Assembly: GCF_021227995.1 (NCBI RefSeq)
Contig: NZ_CP089301.1
Coordinates: forward strand, 4,464,001 to 4,528,000
Reading direction: 5' to 3'
DNA: 64,000 nt
DNA from: Novosphingobium kaempferiae
Lineage (GTDB): Bacteria > Pseudomonadota > Alphaproteobacteria > Sphingomonadales > Sphingomonadaceae
Shown here: piece by piece, positions 56,096-64,000 of the stretch
Numbering within the stretch: the stretch's first letter is position 1
Layout: each line of letters opens with the position of its first letter
The notes under the pieces: generated by a model
Told to the model about the DNA's origin: nothing
Seen by the model: the letters and a program-made list of their open reading frames with translations, nothing else
Database searches by the model: none
Program-made: the position numbers and the translations under genes

Positions 56096-56270
56096 TCGCA
56101 GCCTAGACGGGGACAAGGAAATCACCCGGCCCAGGCTCCTTGGAGCGTGGTGCCAACTTCGTGCTCAGGCACGAAACTCCTTCCCCTTCGACGGACTCGC
56201 CCGGAGTGCCTTTGGCGCTTCGGACAATACGTAGCCGGCCGTCTGGGGTTCGCCCCTTGCGGCCATTGTG
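56096..56270 (+). promoter_or_regulatory. Probable ribosomal protein L10 leader
   Basis: A 240-base untranslated stretch precedes rplJ and contains several hairpins (for example TCGTGC-TCAG-GCACGA at 56159-56174). In many bacteria such a leader binds L10(L7/L12)4 and represses translation of the operon. The placement and structure fit, but I have not verified the Rfam consensus. Confidence 0.55.
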
Positions 56271-56282
56271 AAGGAGTATGGC

Positions 56283-56795
56283 ATGGATCGTTCGCAGAAA
56301 GCCGAATCGGTCGCCTCGCTCAACGCGGTCTTCTCCGAGGCCGGCGCGGTGGTCGTCACCCGCAACCTCGGCATGACGGTGGCCCAGTCCACCGCCCTGC
56401 GCGGAAAGATGCGTGATGCGGGCGCGACCTACAAGGTTGCGAAGAACCGTCTTGCCAAGCTTGCCATCGCGGACACCGACTACGTCGGTATCGGCGACTT
56501 CCTGACCGGCCCCACGGGTATCTCCTCTTCGGTGGACCCCGTTGCAGCCGCGAAGGCCGTCGTCGAATTCGCCAAGACGACCGACAAGATCGAGATCGTC
56601 GGCGGCGCGATGGGTTCGCAGGTTCTGACCCCCGAAGGTGTCAAGGCTCTCGCCTCGATGCCCTCGCTCGACGAACTGCGCGCCAAGCTCATCGGCCTCG
56701 TTCAGGCTCCGGCGACCAAGATCGCCCAGCTGCAGACCGCCCCGGCGGCCAAGCTGGCTCGCGTCTTCGCTGCCTACGCCGACAAGGCTGCCTGA
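56283..56795 (+). CDS. rplJ: 50S ribosomal protein L10
   Basis: The protein is 170 residues, with [53 protein letters not shown] and the C-terminal L7/L12-binding helix ending [15 protein letters not shown]10 anchors the L7/L12 stalk on the large subunit. ATG 56283 is chosen over 56268 because AAGGAG lies 6 bases upstream. It is followed by rplL after 86 bases; no rplK or rplA gene lies before it in this window. Confidence 0.97.
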   Translation: MDRSQKAESVASLNAVFSEAGAVVVTRNLGMTVAQSTALRGKMRDAGATYKVAKNRLAKLAIADTDYVGIGDFLTGPTGISSSVDPVAAAKAVVEFAKTTDKIEIVGGAMGSQVLTPEGVKALASMPSLDELRAKLIGLVQAPATKIAQLQTAPAAKLARVFAAYADKAA

Positions 56796-56881
56796 GCGCT
56801 CGCTTAAGCAGAACGTTTCTAACGATTTATCCCGTTGCCGCATGAGGCGGTCTTCGGGACCACAGATCAGGAGTTATAATC

Positions 56882-57259
56882 ATGGCCGATATCGCCAAGC
56901 TTGTTGAAGAACTGTCGCAGCTGACCGTCCTCGAGGCCGCTGACCTCGCCAAGGCTCTCGAAGAAGCATGGGGCGTTTCCGCCGCTGCTGCCGTCGCCGT
57001 TGCCGCTCCGGCTGCCGGTGGCGACGCTGGCGCCGCTGCTGAAGAGAAGACCGAATTCGACGTGATCCTCACCGGCGACGGTGGCAAGAAGATCAACGTC
57101 ATCAAGGAAGTCCGCGCCATCACCGGTCTGGGCCTGGCTGAAGCCAAGGCTCTGGTCGAAGGCGCTCCGAAGGCCGTCAAGGAAGGCGCTTCGAAGGCTG
57201 AAGCCGAAGAAATCAAGAAGAAGATCGAAGAAGCCGGCGGCACCGTCGAGCTCAAGTAA
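56882..57259 (+). CDS. rplL: 50S ribosomal protein L7/L12
   Basis: The protein is 125 residues. The N-terminal dimerisation helices ([22 protein letters not shown]), the Ala-rich hinge (about 38-52) and the conserved C-terminal factor-binding domain ([45 protein letters not shown]) are all present. Two or three dimers bind L10 and recruit translation GTPases. AGGAG precedes the ATG. It is followed by an intrinsic terminator and repeats, not by rpoB. Confidence 0.98.
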   Translation: MADIAKLVEELSQLTVLEAADLAKALEEAWGVSAAAAVAVAAPAAGGDAGAAAEEKTEFDVILTGDGGKKINVIKEVRAITGLGLAEAKALVEGAPKAVKEGASKAEAEEIKKKIEEAGGTVELK

Positions 57260-57295
57260 TCTTCTTCTCGGTTCCTGCCGAGCAGATACGGGAAA

Positions 57296-57328
57296 GGGCG
57301 GTGCCGCAAGGCGCCGCCCTTTTCTTTT
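57296..57328 (+). terminator. Intrinsic terminator of the rplJ-rplL operon
   Basis: GGGCGGTGCC pairs with GGCGCCGCCC (one G-U) around a GCAA tetraloop, followed by TTTTCTTTT. Confidence 0.92.
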
Positions 57329-57341
57329 GTCCTTGCCCTTG

Positions 57342-57472
57342 TTCCTCCCCGAGCTTGTCTCGGGGAGGTGGCAGCGACGCAGTCGCTGACGGAGGGGGAA
57401 TTTCCCGAACTCTCCCCCTCCACCACCGCCTGCGGCGGCGGTCCCCCTCCCCGAGACAAGCTCGGGGAGGAA
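57342..57472. repeat. Palindromic repeat, family C, double copy
   Basis: Two CCTCCCCGAG...GGGGAGG palindromes in opposite orientation frame a centre with GTCGCTGACGGAGGGGG and its partial inverse; the whole is like the copy at 2276-2361. Confidence 0.8.
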
Positions 57473-57480
57473 CTATCTCA

Positions 57481-57513
57481 CTTCGTCATTGCGAGCGCAG
57501 CGACGCAACCCAG
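57481..57513. repeat. Half copy of a family B repeat
   Basis: Only the arm CTTCGTCATTGCGAGCGCAG with CGACGCAACCCAG is left; the inverted arm is missing. It ends at the 3' end of rlmE. Confidence 0.65.
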
Positions 57514-57520
57514 CCGCGTC

Positions 57521-58195
57521 TCAGGCCGCGTCCTCGCGCCCCTTGAAGCCCTTGGCGATCACGTACCACTCGGACGAGTCCTTGCGGCTGGCGGGCGGCT
57601 TGGCGTGCTTGACGCTGGTGAAGTGCTTCTTGAGCAACGCCAGAAGCTGCGTATCCGTGCCCCCCGCCAGCACCTTGGCGATGAAGGTGCCGCCCGGCGC
57701 AAGGTACTGGATGGCGAAGTCTGCCGCCGTCTCGACGAGGCCCATGGTGCGCAGGTGGTCGGTCTGCTTGTGGCCCACCGTGTTGGCCGCCATGTCCGAC
57801 ATCACGAGGTCGGGCGCGCCTTCCAGTGCGCCGTCGAGCGCCGCCGGGGCCTCGTCGGCCATGAAGTCCATCTCGAAGATGGTGACGCCCTCGATCGGGT
57901 CGGTCGGCAGCAGGTCGATGCCGACGATCTTGGCCTTGGGGCGCTTGAGGCGCAGCACCTGGCTCCAGCCGCCGGGCGCGATGCCGAGGTCGACGGCGCG
58001 CTCCACGCCCTTGAACAGCTCGAACTTCTCGTCGAGTTCCAGCAGCTTGTAGGCCGCGCGGCTGCGGTAGCCGTCAGCCTTGGCCTTCTTCACGTAAGGG
58101 TCGTTGAGCTGGCGCGTGAGCCAGCGCGCCGAACTGGTCGAGCGCTTCTTGGCGGTCTTCAGCCGCTCGCCGGGATCGCGGCCGGAGCGGCTCAT
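57521..58195 (-). CDS. rlmE: 23S rRNA (uridine(2552)-2'-O)-methyltransferase RlmE (FtsJ/RrmJ)
   Basis: The protein is 224 residues from ATG 58195. The catalytic K-D-K-E tetrad is visible in RAAYKLLE, VMSDMAANTVGHK, GTFIAKVL and SSEWYVIAKG, and the SAM loop is VDLGIAPGGWSQVL. A basic N-terminal extension of about 35 residues (GERLKTAKKRSTSSARW) is usual in alphaproteobacteria. RlmE methylates U2552 in the peptidyl-transferase A-loop. Its ATG overlaps the stop of the gppA gene. Confidence 0.95.
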   Translation of the reverse strand: MSRSGRDPGERLKTAKKRSTSSARWLTRQLNDPYVKKAKADGYRSRAAYKLLELDEKFELFKGVERAVDLGIAPGGWSQVLRLKRPKAKIVGIDLLPTDPIEGVTIFEMDFMADEAPAALDGALEGAPDLVMSDMAANTVGHKQTDHLRTMGLVETAADFAIQYLAPGGTFIAKVLAGGTDTQLLALLKKHFTSVKHAKPPASRKDSSEWYVIAKGFKGREDAA

Positions 58196-59562
58196 CGGGC
58201 GTGGACTGCGTTGCGGATGGTGTCGGTCATGTTTCGGATTCCAGATGCGGGACCGGGCGAGTGCGTGGCGATCAGGCTGCGCAGGATGCCCTCGCGGATG
58301 CCGCGGTCGGCGACGCCGAGGCGCGCGGCGGGCCACAGGTCGAGGATGGCTTCGAGGATGGCGCAGCCGGCGACGACGAGGTCGGCTCGCTCGCGCCCGA
58401 TGCAGTTGAGTTCGCGCCGTTCCTCGATCGCCATGGAGGACAGCCGTGAACTGATCCCGCGCATCGATTCGGCGGGGACGATCAGCCCGTCGACCATGCG
58501 CCGGTCGTACTGCGGCAGTTCGAGGTGCAGGCTGGCGAGCGTGGTCACGGTGCCGCTGGTGCCGAGCAGCCGCAGCGGGCCGTCCTGGCACGCGCTCTCG
58601 CGCGCCGGGCCGACGCGCTTGGAGAAGGCCGAGAAGCTCTCCGCCACGAGGCTGTGCATGTGGCGGTAGCGTTCGAGGCGTTCGGCCTGGGTGTCGCCTT
58701 CCGGGCCGCAGCTTTCGGTAAGCGAGACGACGCCCCAGGGCACGCTCTGCCAGTCGAGGATGCGCGGTACGGTGCCGGTGCTCTCGATCAGCACCAGTTC
58801 GGTCGAGCCGCCGCCGATGTCGAAGATCATCGCCGGGCCAAGGCCGTCCTCCAGCAGCACATGGCAGCCGAGCACGGCTAGCCGCGCCTCCTCGCGGGCG
58901 GAGATGATGTCGAGCGCGATGCCGGTTTCCTGCCGCACGCGCTCGATGAATTCCGGCCCGTTGGCGGCGCGGCGGCACGCCTCGGTCGCCACCGAGCGGG
59001 CGAGATAGACGTTGCGGCGCATGAGCTTGTCCGCGCAGACGCGCAGCGCCGACAGCGTGCGCTCCATCGCCGCGTCGGACAGGCGGCCCGACTGCGCTAT
59101 GCCCTCACCCAGCCGCACGACGCGGCTGAAGGCGTCGATCACGGTGAAGTTCTCACCCGAAGGACGCGCGATCAGCAGGCGGCAGTTGTTGGTGCCGAGG
59201 TCGATCGCGGCATAGGCCTGCCGACCCGACGGCTGGCCCGTGAGGACCGGCAGCGTCGGAGCCCTACCCGAAACTGGGCCCGAACCCGGGCCCGATACCG
59301 GAGCTGAAACCGGAGGCGGAGCGGCGGCTTCTGGCCGACCGGATTGGTTCTCTGCGCGCGGCGCCTTGCCTGCCTCGGTCTTGGCGGCGCTGCCATTCCG
59401 GCGCGCCTTTCCCTTGGCTTTCGTGCCGGGCGGCTGGGGGCTTGCCGGCGTCTTCGCCTTGCCCCTGCGGCCCTTGCGCCGCCGCGACGGACGACCCGGC
59501 GCTTCGGCTTTTCCCGACACTTCGACTTTGGCAACCGGCGGATCTTGGTCCGCCATATTCAT
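58192..59562 (-). CDS. Ppx/GppA phosphatase family protein
   Basis: The protein is 456 residues. Residues 1-110 are a basic, Pro/Ala/Gly-rich extension likely to be disordered (RRRKGRRGKAKTPASPQPPG). The Ppx/GppA ASKHA domain follows: AAIDLGTNNCRLLIA (phosphate 1), VARSVATEACRRA, FDIGGGSTELVLIE (phosphate 2) and LLGTSGTVTTLA. At about 345 residues the catalytic part matches the short alphaproteobacterial form lacking the C-terminal domain. It hydrolyses polyphosphate or pppGpp; which cannot be told. Coupled to rlmE. Confidence 0.9.
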   Translation of the reverse strand: MNMADQDPPVAKVEVSGKAEAPGRPSRRRKGRRGKAKTPASPQPPGTKAKGKARRNGSAAKTEAGKAPRAENQSGRPEAAAPPPVSAPVSGPGSGPVSGRAPTLPVLTGQPSGRQAYAAIDLGTNNCRLLIARPSGENFTVIDAFSRVVRLGEGIAQSGRLSDAAMERTLSALRVCADKLMRRNVYLARSVATEACRRAANGPEFIERVRQETGIALDIISAREEARLAVLGCHVLLEDGLGPAMIFDIGGGSTELVLIESTGTVPRILDWQSVPWGVVSLTESCGPEGDTQAERLERYRHMHSLVAESFSAFSKRVGPARESACQDGPLRLLGTSGTVTTLASLHLELPQYDRRMVDGLIVPAESMRGISSRLSSMAIEERRELNCIGRERADLVVAGCAILEAILDLWPAARLGVADRGIREGILRSLIATHSPGPASGIRNMTDTIRNAVHAR

Positions 59563-59669
59563 GATACTCGTTCAAATGTCTTCCCGCCGATCGGGCGGGC
59601 ACCTGACGTCGATGCTAACGCCCTGCAGCCAAAGGAGCAAGGGGCGCACATTTCTATGCATCTAGACGC

Positions 59670-59698
59670 TTGACCCGAATCAGAACCCCTCCTAAAGG
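59670..59698 (+). promoter_or_regulatory. Promoter of the tRNA-Gln gene
   Basis: TTGACC, a 17-base spacer and TAAAGG, ending 12 bases before the tRNA. Confidence 0.5.
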
Positions 59699-59710
59699 GC
59701 GCCCTCCGGT

Positions 59711-59784
59711 TGCCCCGTCGTCTAATGGTAAGACTACGGATTCTGATTCCGTCTATCGAGGTTCGAATCCTCGCGGGGCATCCA
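59711..59784 (+). tRNA. tRNA-Gln (anticodon CTG)
   Basis: The cloverleaf is complete: acceptor TGCCCCG/CGGGGCA, D stem GTCT/AGAC, anticodon stem ACGGA/TCCGT with loop TTCTGAT, variable region CTAT, T arm CGAGG-TTCGAAT-CCTCG, and encoded CCA at 59782-59784. The anticodon CTG reads CAG. The discriminator base is T, not the G used by E. coli GlnRS; this is tolerable if Gln-tRNA is made through the GluRS/GatCAB route usual in alphaproteobacteria. Confidence 0.95.
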
Positions 59785-59915
59785 ACTTCCTCAAATCGCT
59801 GGTTTTATATGCCCTTTCAGGGGCTGTTTTCGCGCGTGTTGCCGACATATTCGTCGCAATAGCGTCATGAAGCGGGGCTAGCCGCGGGGCGGCCTCCAGC
59901 GATTCGAACGATCCC

Positions 59916-61409
59916 ATGAACCACCGCTCCACCCGCGCCCTGGCCGTCGTCGGCCGCGAAGCGCGACTGTTCGCCTATTCCTCGGGGAATTTCGGCAAGG
60001 CGCTCGTCTTTGCCGGGGCGGACATGACGATCCTGTTCCTGATGACCGACCTCATCGGCCTGTCCGCCACGGCGGCGGGATCGCTGATGCTGGTGGCGCT
60101 GGCGGGCGACCTCGTGTTCGATCTTGTCGCCGCGGCGCTGGTGATCCGGTTGCGGCGCGGCGGCAGGGGCTATCGCTGGCTTGTCTCGGCGGGGACGGTG
60201 CCCTGCGCGATGGCCTTCGCGATGCTCTATGCCATGCCCGCTTCCGGCCTGCGCGAAGGCTGGCTGCTGGCGGGGGCGATGCTGGTGTTTCGCGGGGCCT
60301 ATGCGGTGATCGACGTGCCGCACAACGCACTGATGGCCCAGATGACGAGCGACAGCCGTTCGCGCGGGCGGGTCTCGGGCTATCGCCTGCTGTTCAGCAC
60401 CGCGAGTTCGCTGTGCGTCGCGATGATCCTGACGCCGCTCGTCCAGCATGCCGCGCGCAGCCGCGCCTTCGATGCGCTGGCGGTGACGGGCGCGGTGGCG
60501 GGCGGACTGTTCGCGCTGACGATGATCGCCTGCGTGCTGACGTCTGGCGGGAGTCGTTCCAGTCCGCGCGACGCGGCGCAGGACGGCATCCGCGTGCCGC
60601 TGCGCGATCCGCTGGTCATGGGCATGGGGCTGCTCGCGCTCGTCACCGGCTTCGCGATGCCGAGCTTCGGGCGGATGATGCTCTACATCGGGACTTACGT
60701 GGTCGAGCGGCCCGACCTCGTTGCCACGCTGATGCTGGCGATGACGCTGGGGCAGTTCGCCGGGGTGCTGTGCTGGACGGCGCTGACGAGCCGCGTCGAT
60801 CAGGCGCGGCTGCTGGCGATGGGGCATGGGGTGAGCGCGGTGGGTCTGGTGCTCTTCGCGCTGTGCCTGAGGTCGCCCGAGGCGCTGCTGGGCTGCGCGG
60901 CGGTGATCGGCTTCGGGCTTGCCTCGGTCTTCATGCTGCCCTGGGGGCTGCTGGCGAACGCGGTGGACTTCGTGGCGCTGCGGCATGGGCGGCGGCTGGA
61001 GACGGGGCTCTTCGCGTTCTATCTCGTCGCCGTGAAGGCCAGCGGGGCGGCGGCGACCGCGCTGATCGGCTGGGTGCTCGGCGGTCTGGGCTATGTGCCC
61101 GGACAGGCCCAGACGGCGGGCGTGGAGGCCGGGATGCTGGCGCTGGGGATCGGGGTGCCCTTCGCGGGCGCGCTCTGCGCCATAGCGCTGCTGCGGCGCT
61201 TCGGGATGGGCCATGCGCGGCACGCACGGGTGCGCGCCGCGCTGGACCGCAGAGCTCAGTCGGGTGCCGAGCCGGTCTCGGGGTTGAACTTCGGATTGGC
61301 GAAGTCGATCGGAGAGGGCTCGACCGTCGCGGGCGGCGTCGCGCTTTCGGCCCAGGCGCGGCAGAGCATGTCGCGCAGCATCGCCGCGCCCGCCGCCGTG
61401 CGCTCGTAG
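59916..61409 (+). CDS. GPH-type (MelB-like) MFS transporter
   Basis: The protein is 497 residues with 12 predicted helices and MelB-like organisation: LFAYSSGNFGKALVFAGADMTILFLMTDLIGLSATAAG at the start, RGAYAVIDVPHNALMAQMTSDSRSRGRVSGYR in the TM4-5 region (the dVPhnAL pattern is diagnostic of GPH carriers), and LPWGLLANAVDF for the second half. It probably takes up a sugar or another small solute with a cation; no catabolic genes adjoin. Its last 51 codons overlap the 3' end of the converging nuclease gene and read as poor sequence, so the functional part may end near 61250. Confidence 0.82.
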   Translation: MNHRSTRALAVVGREARLFAYSSGNFGKALVFAGADMTILFLMTDLIGLSATAAGSLMLVALAGDLVFDLVAAALVIRLRRGGRGYRWLVSAGTVPCAMAFAMLYAMPASGLREGWLLAGAMLVFRGAYAVIDVPHNALMAQMTSDSRSRGRVSGYRLLFSTASSLCVAMILTPLVQHAARSRAFDALAVTGAVAGGLFALTMIACVLTSGGSRSSPRDAAQDGIRVPLRDPLVMGMGLLALVTGFAMPSFGRMMLYIGTYVVERPDLVATLMLAMTLGQFAGVLCWTALTSRVDQARLLAMGHGVSAVGLVLFALCLRSPEALLGCAAVIGFGLASVFMLPWGLLANAVDFVALRHGRRLETGLFAFYLVAVKASGAAATALIGWVLGGLGYVPGQAQTAGVEAGMLALGIGVPFAGALCAIALLRRFGMGHARHARVRAALDRRAQSGAEPVSGLNFGLAKSIGEGSTVAGGVALSAQARQSMSRSIAAPAAVRS

Positions 61410-62239
61410 ACCATCGCGCGCACGTCCTTGTCGGCAAAGTTGGCGAAACCGTCTCGCTTTTCCAGCGTGTAGACCGCTTCCAGCCTGTCGCCCGAGGTGT
61501 CGAGATAGGCCAGCACCGCGTCGAACATGTCGCCGGTGACGTGGCCGGGCTTGCCGATGCGCGGGGCGATGTCGGCTACGGTGAGCTTCATGCCGTCGAC
61601 GAACCGGCTCTCGAACCGGCCGTGGACGGTGCGGTCGGTGGTGAAGCTGTGCGGGTTGGGGCCGCGCCAGCCGTCGCTGCTGATCGAATCATGCATCGGG
61701 TTGGCGCCGTCGCCGATGTAGTGGCCGAGGCGGATGACCTGGAAGGCGCAGTGCTGCTCGGGCACCGAGACGTCGCCGCCTTCAGCCTGCGCCTTGCGCA
61801 CGTAGCGCATGCAGGTGACGAGGCGGTCGTAGGATTCGATGGCGGCGTAAGGCAGCGTGCCGGTCCAGCGCACGTTGGTGCGCGCGGCGGTGGCGGGGTC
61901 GCTGTCCTTGATCTTCTCGTAGTGCTTGTAGAGCGCCAGCACGAATTCGTAGCGCGAGCGCGGGATCGGCTTCACGAACGTGAACTGCTCGCGGAACCAG
62001 CCATGGTTGGGGTCTTCCTCGATCTTGGAGAAGTTCTCCGAGTTGCCGCGCCACGAATCCGGCAGCGAGGCGGAAGCGCCGATATAGTCCTCGTACTTGC
62101 GCAGGAAGATCGGGCCGTCCTCGGGGATGGCCTCGATCGCGGCGCGGTCGATCACGGTATGGCCGGTGCCGCCCCACGCCTGCGCAGCGGCGGGGCTGAG
62201 GGCGAGTGCGGCTGCGGCGGCAAGGAGGAGGGAACGCAT
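61256..62239 (-). CDS. S1/P1 nuclease or phospholipase C-like zinc hydrolase
   Basis: The protein is 327 residues. A Sec signal peptide (MRSLLLAAAAALALSPAAAQA) is cleaved just before WGGTGH, so the mature chain begins with Trp, whose amino group and carbonyl bind zinc in S1/P1 and PLC enzymes. Further ligands fit: His in GGTGHTVI, and LGHYIGDGANPMHDS, the family LGxxxGDxxxPxH block. It acts outside the inner membrane on nucleic acid or phospholipid. The 3' end overlaps the converging transporter gene by 154 bases; the gene follows the DUF218 gene by 14 bases and is likely cotranscribed with it. Confidence 0.82.
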   Translation of the reverse strand: MRSLLLAAAAALALSPAAAQAWGGTGHTVIDRAAIEAIPEDGPIFLRKYEDYIGASASLPDSWRGNSENFSKIEEDPNHGWFREQFTFVKPIPRSRYEFVLALYKHYEKIKDSDPATAARTNVRWTGTLPYAAIESYDRLVTCMRYVRKAQAEGGDVSVPEQHCAFQVIRLGHYIGDGANPMHDSISSDGWRGPNPHSFTTDRTVHGRFESRFVDGMKLTVADIAPRIGKPGHVTGDMFDAVLAYLDTSGDRLEAVYTLEKRDGFANFADKDVRAMVYERTAAGAAMLRDMLCRAWAESATPPATVEPSPIDFANPKFNPETGSAPD

Positions 62240-62253
62240 CGGCAGGCTCCGGA

Positions 62254-63420
62254 TCAGGGGTCGAGCGGGTCGCGCGGGTCGACGCGCGCGGACTGGGCGG
62301 AGGGGCGGAATTCCAGTTCTGTGGGCGAAACGCGGGCGCCGATCCTGCCGGGCTGGTAGCCCAGTTCGCGCTGGTTGCGCGCCACGAACTCCGGGTTCTC
62401 GATCATCGCGCTCTGGGCGGGATTGCAGACGATCAGCGCGTCCCTGTCCAGCGGCGCGCCCATCGCCATGAGCAGGCGGGTGGCGTTGCGCAGGTTGGTG
62501 GTGGTGTGGCGCGCGTAAGGCTCGATGACGATGGCCTCGGCGGGGACGCCGTAGCGATCGATAAGGGCGCGGCGCATCTGCTCGGCCTCGGCGAAGCGGG
62601 TGGCGCGCGGGTGGGCGCGGCCGCCGGTGAGGATCAGGAACGGCACGTCGCCTGCCGCGAAGCGCTGCGCGGCAAGGCGCATGTGGTACTTGCCGAAGGG
62701 GCTGAGCGGCATGTCGTCCACTTCCGGGCCGACCCCGGTGACGATCATCGCGCTGTAGCGGAAACGCTTCCAGTCGAGGCCCTTGGCACGCTTCATGGCC
62801 GGAGCGTTGAGCCCGCCGAGCAGCGGCTCGTAGCCGATGGCATCGGTGCGGTCGCTGCCGTCGAGGAGGGCGAGGGCGAAGTCGATGCTGGGATCGAGCG
62901 CCTGTACCGATCCCGCCCGCACCGTCTGCGAGAGCCACGCGGCGGCCTGGAGGCGCGAGCGGGCTTCCTGCGGGTCGATCGTGCCCGCACCGTCGATCTG
63001 CGGGTAGGCGGGAACCTGCCCGAGCCCGTAGGTCCGCACGATGGCGTTGACACCCGCGATCTCGCGCGCGGCTTGCGCGGCGGCGCCGTCGTCCATGCCC
63101 TGTCCCGGAACGGCGGCGGCGAGGACTTGCGCCTCGCCGTCGGTCCAGATCATCGCCTGCGCCACGCAGCCGACGTCCGTGCCGCAGGCCGCGCGCCGGT
63201 CGTACCGGGCGCGCAGCATGGCGGCGACTTCGGGCCGGGCCTGCAGCGCGTTGAGCGCCGCAGGATCGTGCCCCAGTGCGTCGAGCAGCGGGAACAGCCG
63301 CTTCGACAGGCTTTCCGCCACCGTGTCCCTTACGATACCGGTATCGGGGGCCCCGGCCGAAGCCGGGACCGTCGTGAAGGAAAGCGCCGCCGCAGCAGCC
63401 ATCACCGCCATCCGCTTCAT
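62254..63420 (-). CDS. YdcF/DUF218-family protein with N-terminal extension
   Basis: The protein is 388 residues. A signal peptide (MKRMAVMAAAAALSFTTVPASA) and about 195 residues of helical sequence precede a DUF218 domain (about 220-388): MIVTGVGPEVDDMPLSPFGKYHMRLAAQRF, FLILTGGRAHPRATRFAEAEQMRRALIDRYGVP, IVIEPYARHTTTNLRNA and LIVCNPAQSAM. This is the SanA/ElyC/YdcF fold, linked to envelope integrity. The N-terminal half I do not recognise. Read with the nuclease downstream and possibly from the TonB-receptor unit upstream (13 bases away). Confidence 0.8.
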   Translation of the reverse strand: MKRMAVMAAAAALSFTTVPASAGAPDTGIVRDTVAESLSKRLFPLLDALGHDPAALNALQARPEVAAMLRARYDRRAACGTDVGCVAQAMIWTDGEAQVLAAAVPGQGMDDGAAAQAAREIAGVNAIVRTYGLGQVPAYPQIDGAGTIDPQEARSRLQAAAWLSQTVRAGSVQALDPSIDFALALLDGSDRTDAIGYEPLLGGLNAPAMKRAKGLDWKRFRYSAMIVTGVGPEVDDMPLSPFGKYHMRLAAQRFAAGDVPFLILTGGRAHPRATRFAEAEQMRRALIDRYGVPAEAIVIEPYARHTTTNLRNATRLLMAMGAPLDRDALIVCNPAQSAMIENPEFVARNQRELGYQPGRIGARVSPTELEFRPSAQSARVDPRDPLDP

Positions 63421-63433
63421 CGTTCCGCCCGTC

Positions 63434-64000
63434 TTACCAGGACTTGCCGATGACGAGGCGGAAGTTGCGGCCGAAGATCGGACGCCCGTAGATCGCCTCG
63501 GCGCTGCCCTGACCGGCCAGCGAGTCGGTGCGGGTGTTGCCTTCGGTCAGGCCGTGCGCGTTGAACAGGTTGTCGCCGACGACCTGCAACTGCCACGTCC
63601 CGTGCTTCACCGTCACGCCCGCGCCCACGGTGCCGTAGGCGGGCAGCGCGGTGTTGTTGTAGAGGTCGACGTAGCGCTTGCCCATGTAGGTGTAGCGGCC
63701 ATAGATCGACACGTCGGTGTCGCCGGTGGTGAAGTCGAAGCTCGGGCGGATGTTGCCGTAGACCTTCGGCTGGCGGACGATCTGGTTGCCTTCGGCCTGT
63801 TCCGGATCGGCGCCCGTCGCGCTCTGGAAGTTCTTGTACTTCGGATCGCTGATGGTCAGCGCGCCGTTCAGCGTGAACCAGGGCACCACGTTCCAGGCAC
63901 CGTCGAACTCGACGCCCTTGACCTGCGCCTCGCCGATGAAGGGCACGTTCACGTCGTTGCGGCCCGTGGTCGGGTCGTAGGCGAGGAACGAGGCGTTGAG
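63434..64000 (-). CDS. TonB-dependent receptor, C-terminal part (continues past the window)
   Basis: The visible 188 residues are the last barrel strands of a TonB-dependent receptor: NVPFIGEAQVKGVEFDGAWNVVPWFTLNGALTISDPKYKNF, VYGNIRPSFDF, YGRYTYMGKRYVDLYN, VTVKHGTWQLQVVGDNLFNAHGL and the final strand FRLVIGKSW with the aromatic terminal residue. The open frame runs to base 64000 without a start. Substrate cannot be inferred. The following DUF218 and nuclease genes are closely spaced and may form a nutrient-acquisition unit with it. Confidence 0.92.
   Translation of the reverse strand, partial: LNASFLAYDPTTGRNDVNVPFIGEAQVKGVEFDGAWNVVPWFTLNGALTISDPKYKNFQSATGADPEQAEGNQIVRQPKVYGNIRPSFDFTTGDTDVSIYGRYTYMGKRYVDLYNNTALPAYGTVGAGVTVKHGTWQLQVVGDNLFNAHGLTEGNTRTDSLAGQGSAEAIYGRPIFGRNFRLVIGKSW

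Noticed and set aside
59711..59915. tRNA-Gln as an integration site of a mobile element
   Set aside because: No integrase gene and no repeated tRNA 3' end are visible downstream; the next genes look like ordinary core genome.

Overview
The window is a GC-rich chromosomal segment of an alphaproteobacterium, most likely a member of the Sphingomonadales (Novosphingobium/Sphingomonas-like). The evidence is a Caulobacter-type flagellar set with an FlbD-like protein, a RegB/RegA plus FnrL regulatory pair, cbb3 genes in the order NOQP-GHIS, and several short palindromic repeats of the kind scattered through sphingomonad genomes. It is mostly ordinary core genome, with no prophage, CRISPR array or intact insertion sequence. 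The genus is inferred from protein character, not measured.

Layout. 1-2.4 kb: the stump of a ROK-type regulator, a non-coding remnant, rlmJ and a decayed conserved ORF. 2.4-19.3 kb: flagellar genes in three blocks: flgI-flgJ-flgN (+), a large beta-propeller protein with flgB (-), and fliG-fliH-fliF-fliN-flbD-like-flhA-fliK-flgD (+). Two unusual regulator-like genes (4.3-6.6 kb, -) sit inside. 19.3-21.3 kb: a small unknown gene and an MHS-type MFS transporter.

21.5-41 kb is a respiratory locus: the bo3-type quinol oxidase cyoABCD with SURF1, directly coupled to the redox two-component system regB-regA, then fnrL, a GtrA-like gene, ompW, and the complete cbb3 oxidase set ccoNOQP-ccoGHIS, a small unknown protein and hemN. 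Two strong FNR/FixK boxes lie upstream of ccoN and upstream of a small PilZ gene. Next to the second box is a candidate structured RNA ending in an intrinsic terminator. The genes fit together as sensing of redox state and oxygen (RegBA, FnrL) controlling low- and high-affinity oxidases and anaerobic heme synthesis.

41-64 kb is mixed housekeeping: an M23 peptidase, a DUF455 ferritin-like protein, a peroxiredoxin, glnE, an M28 peptidase, an agmatine deiminase, a bestrophin with small membrane neighbours, maeB, mutS, rplJ-rplL (without rpoBC behind them), rlmE, gppA/ppx, a tRNA-Gln(CTG), a GPH-type transporter, an S1/P1-like nuclease, a DUF218 protein and the C-terminus of a TonB-dependent receptor running off the end.

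Three families of palindromic repeats are scattered through the window. Two copies lie in frame inside coding sequences (ccoH, and the small ORF after ccoS), which recalls Rickettsia palindromic elements. The most interesting leads are these in-frame elements, the FNR-linked PilZ/structured RNA interval, and an FlbD-like protein that keeps the FlbD termini but lacks the whole AAA+ domain.
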